Assembly (NCBI GenBank): GCA_029263395.1
Contig: JAJCXO010000229.1
Location: forward strand, 57,276-121,275
Length of the DNA stretch: 64,000 nt
Source: Acidobacteriota bacterium
GTDB lineage: Bacteria; Acidobacteriota; Thermoanaerobaculia; Multivoradales; J023
Reading direction: 5' to 3'
Shown: piece by piece, positions 25,727 to 33,442 of the stretch
How positions within the stretch are numbered: position 1 is the first letter of the stretch
Layout of the letters: every line of letters starts with the position of its first letter
Notes under the pieces: generated by a model
Told to the model about the DNA's origin: nothing
Database searches by the model: none
The model's input: only the letters and a program-made list of their open reading frames with translations
Translations under genes and position numbers: made by a program

Positions 25727-27265
25727 TCATCCATTTCGACGCCAGACCATCACCAACGCCCACACTGAGAGTAGGGCGCTCATGAGCGGCACCAGCCACG
25801 GCATCCGACTGTAGAGCGTCAACTCCCGCGAGCCGGTGATGCGAGCAGCCAGCACCCCGCGTTCACCAACACCGAGCACCGCCGTCACTTGACCACGGCG
25901 GTCGATCAGGCCGGAGATGCCAGTCAAAGCTGCACGAATCATCGGTCTACGACTCTCGGCAGCACGAAAGCGGGCCGCGCGGAAGTGTTGATGCGGAGCC
26001 CAAGTATCACCATACCAAGCGTCATTGGTGGTATTCACCAACACAGTTGCCCCAGCAACCACCTGCTCGGCCACCGCAGCAGGGAAAATCACCTCGTAAC
26101 AAATCGCTAGGCCTAAACGCTCGCCGCGCCAGGGCATCAAGCCCAAGGATGAGCCAGGAGTAAAACTGCCAGCATTGCGTGCCACCTTGCCCATAAACGG
26201 CAAAACCTCGGCGAGCGGAATGTATTCCCCCCAGGGCACCAACTTGCGTTTCGAGTAGACGCCGACCGGTCCCTCGTCGGTCACCAACAGCGCCGAATTG
26301 AACGCTTTGCCGTTTTCATTGATCTGGGATCCCAGCAAGACGTCACACCCCTGTTCGGTCAACCCCGCCACATCCTGACGCAAGCGCTCGGACGTTGTAT
26401 GGCTGTGCGGCCAAGCGGCACTCTCGGGCCAGATCAACAACAAACGCTCCCCTGGCATTCTCGGTTCGGTGCATTCAGCCTCGGACATTTCGACCAACCG
26501 CAGATAACCCTCCCAACTCTCTTCCCACGTCTGGACCAGAGGATTATTGGGTTGAATCACTCGTACCTCTTGGGCTGCAACCGATTCTGAGCGCTCGACA
26601 GCATCATCGCCTTGGCTGAATCGCCCCGCAAACACCAGTAGGGTCAACGCCGACAAAATTCCGACGAGAGCCGGCTCCCAACGTCGACGCCGCCACGATT
26701 CGGCGACGCAGACATTAGAAAATGCGAGCAGAAACGACACACCAAAGGGACCGATCCAGGCAGCCAAGGGCAAAGCCCCCGGCCAATCGACCCAGGCATA
26801 AGCGGCCAAATTCCATGGGAAACGCCCGAAGGCGACACCTCGTAACCATTCGATCGTGACCCACAGGGCCGGAATGGCCCAGAAGGACATCGGGAAACCC
26901 GCTAATGATCGAGGGCCGGCTCGACGCCAGATCCGGGACCCGAGCACTACAAACACTACCTGATCAAAACCCAGATAAAACGCCAACAACCCTTGCGCCA
27001 CCGCCGCAAGGGTCGGACTCAGACCTCCGAAGGAGCCTAGGGTATCGGCGATCCAATACATCGAACTGAGCCACAACACCACCGCGTACACGGCTCCCCA
27101 GAGTACCGCCCGGCGGCGCCCCAACAACAAGAACAGCGGAGCCAAAGCCAACCATGGCAACCACAGGCTGGTCTGGCGTCCGAAACACGAGCTCCACAGC
27201 GCTGCGCCGCCGATCGCCAAAGACGCGCTTACCGCTGACTCCCGCCAAGTCGGAGAGATCTTCAC
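25727..27265 (-). CDS. lnt: Apolipoprotein N-acyltransferase Lnt
   Basis: Inner-membrane enzyme of 512 residues that transfers an acyl chain from phospholipid to the N-terminal cysteine of lipoproteins, the last maturation step. Six or more helices cover residues 10-200 (FGRFPWNLAAYAWVDW is family-typical). The periplasmic nitrilase-like domain carries the catalytic triad: Glu in LLIWPESAAWP, Lys in YSKRKLVPWGEYIPL and Cys in LAICYEVIFP; VNTTNDAWYGDTWAPHQHF follows. A last helix anchors the C-terminus. The GTG at 27265 lies 19 bases after the SPOR gene stop, so the two are probably cotranscribed, with prfB downstream. Confidence 0.96.
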   Translation of the reverse strand: MKISPTWRESAVSASLAIGGAALWSSCFGRQTSLWLPWLALAPLFLLLGRRRAVLWGAVYAVVLWLSSMYWIADTLGSFGGLSPTLAAVAQGLLAFYLGFDQVVFVVLGSRIWRRAGPRSLAGFPMSFWAIPALWVTIEWLRGVAFGRFPWNLAAYAWVDWPGALPLAAWIGPFGVSFLLAFSNVCVAESWRRRRWEPALVGILSALTLLVFAGRFSQGDDAVERSESVAAQEVRVIQPNNPLVQTWEESWEGYLRLVEMSEAECTEPRMPGERLLLIWPESAAWPHSHTTSERLRQDVAGLTEQGCDVLLGSQINENGKAFNSALLVTDEGPVGVYSKRKLVPWGEYIPLAEVLPFMGKVARNAGSFTPGSSLGLMPWRGERLGLAICYEVIFPAAVAEQVVAGATVLVNTTNDAWYGDTWAPHQHFRAARFRAAESRRPMIRAALTGISGLIDRRGQVTAVLGVGERGVLAARITGSRELTLYSRMPWLVPLMSALLSVWALVMVWRRNG

Positions 27266-27283
27266 GCCGTTGACAACAAGATG

Positions 27284-27976
27284 TCAGTTGCTCGAAGCGG
27301 TGATCCAGGTATCGAGCTTGTACTTGCGATTGACTTCACCAGCAGCCTTGTCCGCTGGCGGACGCTCTTTGTAGGGCCCGATCCGAACCCGGTAGTTGAC
27401 CTGGGTTCCGACCTTGACCGGCGACATGAAAGCCGGATAGCCCCCCTGACGCAACTGCGTCAGGACTCGATTGGCCCGGGCTTCGTCGCGGGTCGAGAGC
27501 ACTTGGATAACCAGACCCTCTTTCGGTGCCCCAGCTGCTGGTGTAGGCCTAGCCTCGGCAGTTGGCGGCGGCGGACTTGCTGCCGGCCGCGGTGGTGGCG
27601 GGGTAGCAGTGATCTGTCGCGGCGGCGCGGATCGAGGCGGTGGCGGGGCAGTTTGCTGCTGAGCGATCGGTGGCGGCGCAGATGGCGGCGGCGCTGGCTC
27701 AGCCAGCTCCCGAACCTCGCCATCCGTCACAGCAGCAGCTTCTTCCTGGTCCGAAAAGAATTTGAATTCGTCGAGTTGATCAAAATCACTCGGCTCGGCA
27801 TCGGCAGATACGAACTGTCCATCTTCGGCTGGTAGTGGGGTTGTCCCCTCGCGTCCGATCCATACGCCGCTGACAAAGGCGGCCAGCACACACGTCAAGA
27901 GCACCACGAACGAAACCAACACTTGACGGTTGGTCAAAGCGATCTCGTAGTAGCTCGGTTCGTTAGTTTCAGTCAC
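27284..27976 (-). CDS. SPOR-domain membrane protein
   Basis: Bitopic inner-membrane protein of 230 residues. A single helix (VLVSFVVLLTCVLAAFVSGVW, about 19-40) is followed by an acidic stretch, a Pro-rich linker (residues 95-150) and a C-terminal SPOR domain: LVIQVLSTRDEARANRVLTQL, then YRVRIGPYKERPPADKAAGEV. SPOR domains bind peptidoglycan lacking stem peptides and localise to the division septum, so a role in cell division or septal wall remodelling is likely. It starts at GTG 27976, upstream of lnt in the same direction. Confidence 0.88.
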   Translation of the reverse strand: MTETNEPSYYEIALTNRQVLVSFVVLLTCVLAAFVSGVWIGREGTTPLPAEDGQFVSADAEPSDFDQLDEFKFFSDQEEAAAVTDGEVRELAEPAPPPSAPPPIAQQQTAPPPPRSAPPRQITATPPPPRPAASPPPPTAEARPTPAAGAPKEGLVIQVLSTRDEARANRVLTQLRQGGYPAFMSPVKVGTQVNYRVRIGPYKERPPADKAAGEVNRKYKLDTWITASSN

Positions 27977-28163
27977 TTGGAAAACCTCGAGTCTCGGTCA
28001 CTGGAAGTCAAGAACTATCGCTGGCTCAACTCGGCATCTGGACCTCAGCAACCTCGCCGAGCGCCGAACTGACTACCAAACATCCTTAGCATATCGATCC
28101 GCGACACAAATATGGTCATCGCGCACCCCTGCCTCTCGACATATCAAGAGTATAAAGCGAAAC

Positions 28164-28198
28164 CGTCGCAAAGCCACGACTGCAAGGGCTTTGCGACG
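28164..28198. repeat. Perfect 12-bp inverted repeat in a divergent spacer
   Basis: CGTCGCAAAGCC at 28164-28175 and its exact complement at 28187-28198 flank an 11-base loop. The hairpin lies between two genes that point away from each other (SPOR gene and the gene at 28256), and has no T run on either side, so it is not an ordinary terminator for a neighbouring gene. It could be an operator, a leader hairpin or the trace of a small RNA. Confidence 0.7.
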
Positions 28199-28255
28199 AC
28201 AACCCGACACTCACGCCTTGATCTCACTGGCGGAACGTAGTATTCCTAAACGGTA

Positions 28256-29452
28256 ATGTTCAATGAACAGATTATGCCCACGTTTCGTCATATCTGGCGT
28301 CGGTTCGTTCCTCACCGCAAATCGCACCGAACAAGCTTGCCTTGGCGCGCGTGGGCTTTGGGGTGCATGCTGACCTTGTCTCCAGTTGCGGGACAAGGAG
28401 ACAGCAATGCTCCGGTTGTGGCGCTCCCTCGTACGGCCAGCACCGGTACAGACAGTTTTTTTGTTCTTGACCTCCGCAACGGTGGCGTGGCCAGGGTCGA
28501 CCAACTACGTCGGGATGCTCTGAAAGGACGTTCGCGTCGTCTGACCCAAAACCTGTTTCAGGACATCGGACGACCACAAACCTCAGCGGCAACCACCAAC
28601 GAGATCTTCCTTCGGCCCATCTACGACGCCAATCGTAACGCCCGGTCTGCTCTCTTCGTCGAGACCAGCACCGGCTATGTCGCTTACTTCGAGCAACTAG
28701 GCAAAGGCTCGACCTTCGGACGCATCAGCACGGTCATCAATCGCCCCTTCGCTCCAATCGCCGTTGGGGACGGTCGTTTCGCACTGCTGATGAAACGCGG
28801 CAGCAATGGACGTACGGAGGGAGCTTACCTCTACCATGCCACCACCGGCCGCGCTCTCTATTTCGATGGTTTGGCCAAGTTGGAGATCGATCCGACGATG
28901 ACCCCGGTACCGAATCTGCCGACACTCTCTGGACAAGTGACGGCGGCAGAACTTCAGTCGGTCGATGAAGAGACGGTCGCTTTCCTCGTGGTTGATGGTA
29001 GCGATGGTTCGATGCGGTATTTCGATCTCAATCTCGACCGCGCTAGCCGTATCTCGGTGCGCGAGAGTCCACTGAGCCTGTTCCCAACCTTCGACACGGA
29101 AAGCAAGAATCCGTCACCTCAGCGATTCATTGCAGTACCGGTTCAGGGATCCGACGACAATACCGAACACGTCTTTTTTGTGGACGCCGGCAATGGCGAT
29201 ACAGCTCTGCTCGAGAACGTCAACAACGCATCTCGGCCGACGATGCGTAAACTGTCCATCAATCTCTACAGTGTCCTGAGGACCGACGTTGCAACAACTC
29301 CCCGCACGATCGTTGCGGTCCCAAATGTTTCCGGCAATGGGACAACAAACGGTATCTGGTTGATCGACAGCATCACCCGCGCGGTCGTCTATATACAGGA
29401 CCCTGCAACCCCAGGGGACACAACTCTCCGCCGGGTCACCCCGGATAACTGA
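28256..29452 (+). CDS. Secreted six-repeat protein, function unknown
   Basis: Protein of 398 residues with a probable signal peptide (basic N-terminus to residue 36, then WALGCMLTLSPVAGQG). I do not recognise a family. The mature part contains about six repeats, each with a core such as SFFVLDLRNGGVARVDQL, ALFVETSTGYVAYFEQL, AYLYHATTGRALYFDGL, AFLVVDGSDGSMRYFDLN, VFFVDAGNGDTALLENV and GIWLIDSITRAVVYIQD: two short strands joined by a turn with Asp/Thr and Gly. This looks like a six-bladed propeller. ATG codons at 28256 and 28274 are both possible starts. Its stop meets the convergent gene's stop directly at 29452/29453. Confidence 0.68.
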   Translation: MFNEQIMPTFRHIWRRFVPHRKSHRTSLPWRAWALGCMLTLSPVAGQGDSNAPVVALPRTASTGTDSFFVLDLRNGGVARVDQLRRDALKGRSRRLTQNLFQDIGRPQTSAATTNEIFLRPIYDANRNARSALFVETSTGYVAYFEQLGKGSTFGRISTVINRPFAPIAVGDGRFALLMKRGSNGRTEGAYLYHATTGRALYFDGLAKLEIDPTMTPVPNLPTLSGQVTAAELQSVDEETVAFLVVDGSDGSMRYFDLNLDRASRISVRESPLSLFPTFDTESKNPSPQRFIAVPVQGSDDNTEHVFFVDAGNGDTALLENVNNASRPTMRKLSINLYSVLRTDVATTPRTIVAVPNVSGNGTTNGIWLIDSITRAVVYIQDPATPGDTTLRRVTPDN

Positions 29453-30262
29453 TCAATCCGCAGTTTCCCGACCACAAAACATCGAGAAATCGATCCCTGC
29501 GGTGCCTGACCACTCGAGACCGAGCACATGGCGCACGAGGGCGATCTTGTCGCGGCGCTCGAGAAGACCGGTCCAAGCCAAACTCGACGAACCTTGTGGC
29601 GTCGAGTAGTGACCGGCAAAGGCCCCGACGGCAAAACTCCGCTCCCACAACCCAAAGAGTGATGCCGGATGGCCGACGGACCGACACACGTCTCGCCCCT
29701 GCAGTCTCTGACGATGTTGTAGCCGAACTACTTCGTTGGCAAGCGATAAGATGTGTGCACCAAAATCACTAACTGCAGCGAGGTAGGCTGAACGCCGCTG
29801 AGATTCCGGCACATCTGCCATCAACAAGTCTGCACGCTCTTTCACCCACTGTTGCCAAGCCTGGTCGGAACCGCTCTGTTCGAGGTCGAGCCGGGCATCG
29901 AGCAAGGCATGTAAGTAGTACTCGGCAACATCGACCGGCAGGCTCGCTAGATCAGCCAGGCCATCGGTGGATAAGAAATAAGGGGCGAATAGATAGATTT
30001 GTGGTGCTGATACCGCAGACGTTGACGCTGCGACTAACTCCGATGCCGTAACAGACTCTGACGCCGCGCCAGACGTTGACGCCGCCACAAAAAACGCCAT
30101 CGCCCAATCGCCTCGATTATGAAAAACGATCGACGCTCGCTCCACTACGGGCTCAGCCCAGGCCGATGGCAACGCGGTCGAGGCGCCGAGTTGATGTTCG
30201 ATGAGCCGACCCTCGGGGACTATGACCCAAGCCAAAAGGATCAACAAGTCGGGAAAAAGCAT
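29453..30262 (-). CDS. Hypothetical protein at the end of the CheY/GAF/PatA-like operon
   Basis: Protein of 269 residues from the ATG at 30262; a TTG at 30304, directly after the upstream stop, would add 14 residues. The N-terminus is hydrophobic (MLFPDLLILLAWVIV) and may be a signal peptide or anchor. A segment rich in Ala, Ser and Thr (AASTSGAASESVTASELVA) precedes a mostly helical C-terminal part with charged and Gln-rich helices (ANEVVRLQHRQRLQGRD). No known domain was recognised. Its stop codon abuts the stop of the convergent gene at 28256-29452. Operon position suggests a part in the chemosensory-like module. Confidence 0.6.
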   Translation of the reverse strand: MLFPDLLILLAWVIVPEGRLIEHQLGASTALPSAWAEPVVERASIVFHNRGDWAMAFFVAASTSGAASESVTASELVAASTSAVSAPQIYLFAPYFLSTDGLADLASLPVDVAEYYLHALLDARLDLEQSGSDQAWQQWVKERADLLMADVPESQRRSAYLAAVSDFGAHILSLANEVVRLQHRQRLQGRDVCRSVGHPASLFGLWERSFAVGAFAGHYSTPQGSSSLAWTGLLERRDKIALVRHVLGLEWSGTAGIDFSMFCGRETAD

Positions 30263-30304
30263 CGTACAGTTTGTGGTGGCTTGCGCAATCCGCAAGCAAG
30301 ACAA

Positions 30305-31918
30305 CTAATGCCCGTCGATCTGTCGCCTCAAGAGCTCGTTCTCGAATGCAACGCCAACCTGTGCCGTTGCCAACTCCAAGAGCTCGATATCTTCGATCGC
30401 CCGACCCGACGAACCGTTGTCGGTGTAGACCACCGAGATGACCCGTTCCGCACCCAGAACCGGGAAGACCACAACTTGGCCGTTGCGTGGGCGACCGAGA
30501 AGTCCAGCAAATTCTGGAGGCAGACTCGCATGATCAAATCCGAGCGACCGTGGCTGGCCATCAGCCACACAACGGGTCAACACATTGTCAGCGATCAGAC
30601 TCAGTTTGAGGGCCCGAGTGACCTCGGCGAGAGGCTCCCCTTTGGCACTGAAACCAAAGGCGCCAAGCGCGGTCAGCGCGTCGCGCCGGACCAGAAAGAG
30701 AACCGCCCGCTCGACCGATTCCGAGATGATATGCATCAGATTCAGCGCCATCGTAGCCGATAGTAGGCCGGAACGAATATCGGCCAAAACTCTCCGTAAA
30801 CGTGCGAAACCAGCTCGGGTTGTCGTGGTAGTGCCCCCTGAACCACCCGCCATATCTTGCAGCGTCCGCACCAAGCTGTAGAAACAAGCGGCCAAGGCGT
30901 GCGGATCTGCCGAGATCGCTGCCACGGCTCCAGCTTCGAATGCCAATGTCGTCATCTCCTGGGTGTCAATCAAGCAGATGACCGACGACCGAGGGCGTGA
31001 ACGGCGAATCGCCAGTAGATCTTCCTCGGTGTGGCTATCCTGTCGCATATCCAACACCACAATCGTTGGAGTCGGCTCTCCCGGTAGTCGAGTACCTGCT
31101 TCACGCAAGGGAACACGCACCACGTGGGCGATCTCAGGACGGATGATCTCGGCCATTTCAATCGCGATTCCGCGATCGGGCGAGACAATCTGCAAACGGC
31201 GGTGGGCCTCGGGAAGCTCTGCGAAGACTTCGTCGTCGAGCGGTAGATCATCCCCTAGGGATTCGAGAGTGTCCGATACGGTCGCCAGGGACCGCGATTC
31301 ACCCAGCATCCGCTGGCCATCGTTCTCCTCTTCTGTCGCGGCCTCACCTACCACCGGCAGGTCCGCAATCCCGTGGTCGCTGGCATTATTGCCAGCTTCA
31401 CTCGCCCGGCGATTATCTTCGTCCATGATCCGAGTGGCTTCGAGCAACACCATTTGAGTGTTGAGGTCGAGCTTCGGAATGACATCGCCTGGGTACATGG
31501 CGATATCGTCTATCGGCTTGAGCTCGTCGAGTGCGAACTCGAAGGAGCCGGTGCTCCAAGTCACGAGCTCATAAATCGACTGCTCGATCTGCTCCTCGAT
31601 CACCGCTCGAATGTCATCGAAGGTCAGGGTGCCGGAAGCGATCAACACTTGCCCTAGGGATCGCCTTGGTTGCTCGGAGGCTTGCAAACGAAGCAGCTCA
31701 GCCATCGCCCCGGTATCAACCAACTTCTTCTCCACCAAGAGCTCGCCCAGTCGACGAGAACCCGGCGCCCAGGCGCTGACGATCTGCCCGCGGTGAAAAC
31801 CGATCTCGGCGTCCTGGCTGCCGCGGGTCAGCGACAGCGTGCCGGTACGCCGACCGAGATGCACAAATTGCATGACGTCGGCCAGGGATACGTCTTCAAG
31901 TTTGCCGTTGAGGCTCAC
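30305..31918 (-). CDS. PatA-like DUF4388 / pseudo-receiver / GAF protein
   Basis: Cytoplasmic signalling protein of 537 residues. Residues 1-150 are a PatA-type DUF4388 domain (MSLNGKLEDVSLADVMQFV, GRRTGTLSLTRG, then a helical part with QIEQSIYELVTW and GSFEFAL). Residues about 235-350 resemble a receiver domain: LQIVSPDRGIA, IVVLDMRQDSHTEEDLLAIR and ICLIDTQE, but the usual conserved Lys appears replaced (AAISADP), so phosphorylation is doubtful. Residues about 370-530 are GAF-like (ERAVLFLVRRDALTALGAFG, VFPVLGAERVISVVYTDN). It starts at GTG 31918, in an operon behind a GAF protein and CheY. DUF4388 proteins act with type IV pili or gliding systems in some bacteria. Confidence 0.82.
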   Translation of the reverse strand: MSLNGKLEDVSLADVMQFVHLGRRTGTLSLTRGSQDAEIGFHRGQIVSAWAPGSRRLGELLVEKKLVDTGAMAELLRLQASEQPRRSLGQVLIASGTLTFDDIRAVIEEQIEQSIYELVTWSTGSFEFALDELKPIDDIAMYPGDVIPKLDLNTQMVLLEATRIMDEDNRRASEAGNNASDHGIADLPVVGEAATEEENDGQRMLGESRSLATVSDTLESLGDDLPLDDEVFAELPEAHRRLQIVSPDRGIAIEMAEIIRPEIAHVVRVPLREAGTRLPGEPTPTIVVLDMRQDSHTEEDLLAIRRSRPRSSVICLIDTQEMTTLAFEAGAVAAISADPHALAACFYSLVRTLQDMAGGSGGTTTTTRAGFARLRRVLADIRSGLLSATMALNLMHIISESVERAVLFLVRRDALTALGAFGFSAKGEPLAEVTRALKLSLIADNVLTRCVADGQPRSLGFDHASLPPEFAGLLGRPRNGQVVVFPVLGAERVISVVYTDNGSSGRAIEDIELLELATAQVGVAFENELLRRQIDGH

Positions 31919-31985
31919 TGCCGCTAGTTCTCCACGCTCGTGCGCTCTACGACGAAGGCCGTCTGTCGAATTCGAAGATTCTATG

Positions 31986-32729
31986 TCAAGTGCTGCGTAC
32001 CAACTGCACCAAGCTCTCGAGCGTCCTCAATTTGCGATCGGTGTTGGAATACACCCGAGCGGCAAAGAGTGCCGACGCGGCGTGGGCCGCCAACAGATCC
32101 AACAGGTCGCGATCTTCCGCCCGCAGAATCGTCTTGTGATCAAACAACTTCAACACGACCAGAACCCCGACAATCGCATCCTGCACTCGCAACGGCACGG
32201 CAGCGATGACGTCAGAGAACTCGTCAGGACCCATCCTCAGCACTCCGTCTTCGAGCGCTGCATCGACCAGCGGATCGCCGCCGAGGTATTTTTCACGGGA
32301 GTAAAGTCCACTGGGGTCTTGGTCCAACCCACGCGATAGGGCAACTTCACATTCGTTGGTCCCCTCGCTGCGCAACAGCAACACGAAACGCTCGGCACCC
32401 AACAGGTCCACCGCAATCTCTGCGATGGTTGCCTGTACCTCTGTCGGGTCGAGGGTTGCATGCAACTGAAACGTGGCTACATACAGATTCATCAAGCGAC
32501 CGAGCTGGTGCTCGGCTTCGACCATACGAGCGGTCAGCTCCTCGCGATCGCGCTCGCCAGCGGAAATCTGCGTCTCTAGCTCCTCCAAACGATCGTTCGT
32601 CTGCAGGGCGCCAGCGGCCTTCGACGGTTCGATCGAAAGCGCAGCAAGAATCTCCTTGGCCCGCTCTAGAGTAGCGCCCAATTCCGTCAGCAATTCTCCT
32701 GGTGCGGCATTCTCCATCGCCCGCTCCAC
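31986..32729 (-). CDS. GAF-domain protein with coiled-coil N-terminus
   Basis: Cytoplasmic protein of 247 residues. Residues 10-85 are predicted helical or coiled coil, rich in Glu, Leu and Arg (TNDRLEELETQISAGERDRE). Residues about 90-235 form a GAF domain: LMNLYVATFQLHATLDPTEV, LLGAERFVLLLRSE and IAAVPLRVQDAIVGVLVVLKL. It has no output domain, so it may act as a sensory partner or scaffold. The GTG at 32729 directly abuts the CheY stop (TAG, 32730-32732), so the two are translationally coupled. The downstream DUF4388 protein also carries a GAF domain. Confidence 0.8.
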   Translation of the reverse strand: MERAMENAAPGELLTELGATLERAKEILAALSIEPSKAAGALQTNDRLEELETQISAGERDREELTARMVEAEHQLGRLMNLYVATFQLHATLDPTEVQATIAEIAVDLLGAERFVLLLRSEGTNECEVALSRGLDQDPSGLYSREKYLGGDPLVDAALEDGVLRMGPDEFSDVIAAVPLRVQDAIVGVLVVLKLFDHKTILRAEDRDLLDLLAAHAASALFAARVYSNTDRKLRTLESLVQLVRST

Positions 32730-33089
32730 CTAGAGTCGCTGAATCACCTCGAGTAGCTCTTGATTGCCAAAAGGCTTCTTGATGTAGGCTGCCGCCCCTG
32801 CCTCAAGGCCACGAACGGTGTCTTCTTCTTTGCCTTCTGTCGAAATGATCACCACCGGTATCTCTTTGAAGAAGTTGTCCGCCTTGATCTGGTTCAAGAA
32901 CTCCAGACCACTCATACGGGGCATGTTGATATCGAGCAAGATGAGATCGATATCCGCATGATTGCCGAGCGCTTGGAGTGCTTCCAATCCGTCGAGACAA
33001 TGCACCAACGAGTATTGGCGCAAAAGCACCTCGAACATTTTGTGGATCAGCTTGGAATCGTCGACGACCAGAATCTTCCGCGGTTGCAC
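32730..33089 (-). CDS. CheY-like single-domain response regulator
   Basis: Receiver-only protein of 119 residues. Conserved residues are all present: DD in LVVDDSKLI (about 10-11), phosphoacceptor Asp near residue 53 in LILLDINMPRMSG, Thr/Ser in VVIISTEG and Lys in YIKKPFG. The GTG at 33089 has AGGAGGA upstream. It is the only cheY in the divergent 30-43 kb chemosensory locus, whose plus arm encodes CheA but no CheY, so it is the probable phospho-acceptor of that kinase. Its output may be the GAF and DUF4388 proteins encoded next to it rather than a flagellar motor (inference). Confidence 0.93.
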   Translation of the reverse strand: MQPRKILVVDDSKLIHKMFEVLLRQYSLVHCLDGLEALQALGNHADIDLILLDINMPRMSGLEFLNQIKADNFFKEIPVVIISTEGKEEDTVRGLEAGAAAYIKKPFGNQELLEVIQRL

Positions 33090-33099
33090 CTCATCCTCC

Positions 33100-33192
33100 T
33101 CATGAACCGCTCCTTACTTTGCCCCTGACAGCCAGCCGCAGGCTGCTGCCATCGAAACGCTCGAGATCTACCTCGAGACCAACTTTAGACAT
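33100..33192 (-). CDS. Possible 30-residue protein upstream of cheY
   Basis: A short frame from ATG 33192 reads MSKVGLEVDLERFDGSSLRL and continues to GKVRSGS before TGA at 33100-33102, ten bases ahead of the cheY start, with the cheY ribosome binding site in between. Alternating hydrophobic and charged residues look protein-like. No ribosome binding site is evident before the ATG, and the frame stays open upstream, so it may be the tail of a decayed gene instead. Listed because the spacing suggests coupling with cheY. Confidence 0.25.
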   Translation of the reverse strand: MSKVGLEVDLERFDGSSLRLAVRGKVRSGS

Positions 33193-33442
33193 AGGAGCAC
33201 ACTCGACGAGTAGAGTAGCCCAAGCGCACCGGCCATGCAAGCAGCCAAGACCTGCACATGAAGCTTGACATCCGTCGGCCGTGCTATGACACTTCTTTGG
33301 AAGTCTAGTCCAGCGAGGGATCCGGACGTCTCATGCCGGCCAAGTGTACTCGAGTTGTGGTCTCGAACCACGCGCGCCGTGTCCAGTCAGGACGTGATCC
33401 AGGCAATGACAACGGTTCATAGACGGCCCGGCGATCAACACG

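Noticed and set aside
33168..33371. Minus-strand frame of 67 codons in the divergent chemosensory spacer
   Set aside because: No ribosome binding site and no recognised sequence; the space is needed for two divergent promoters.
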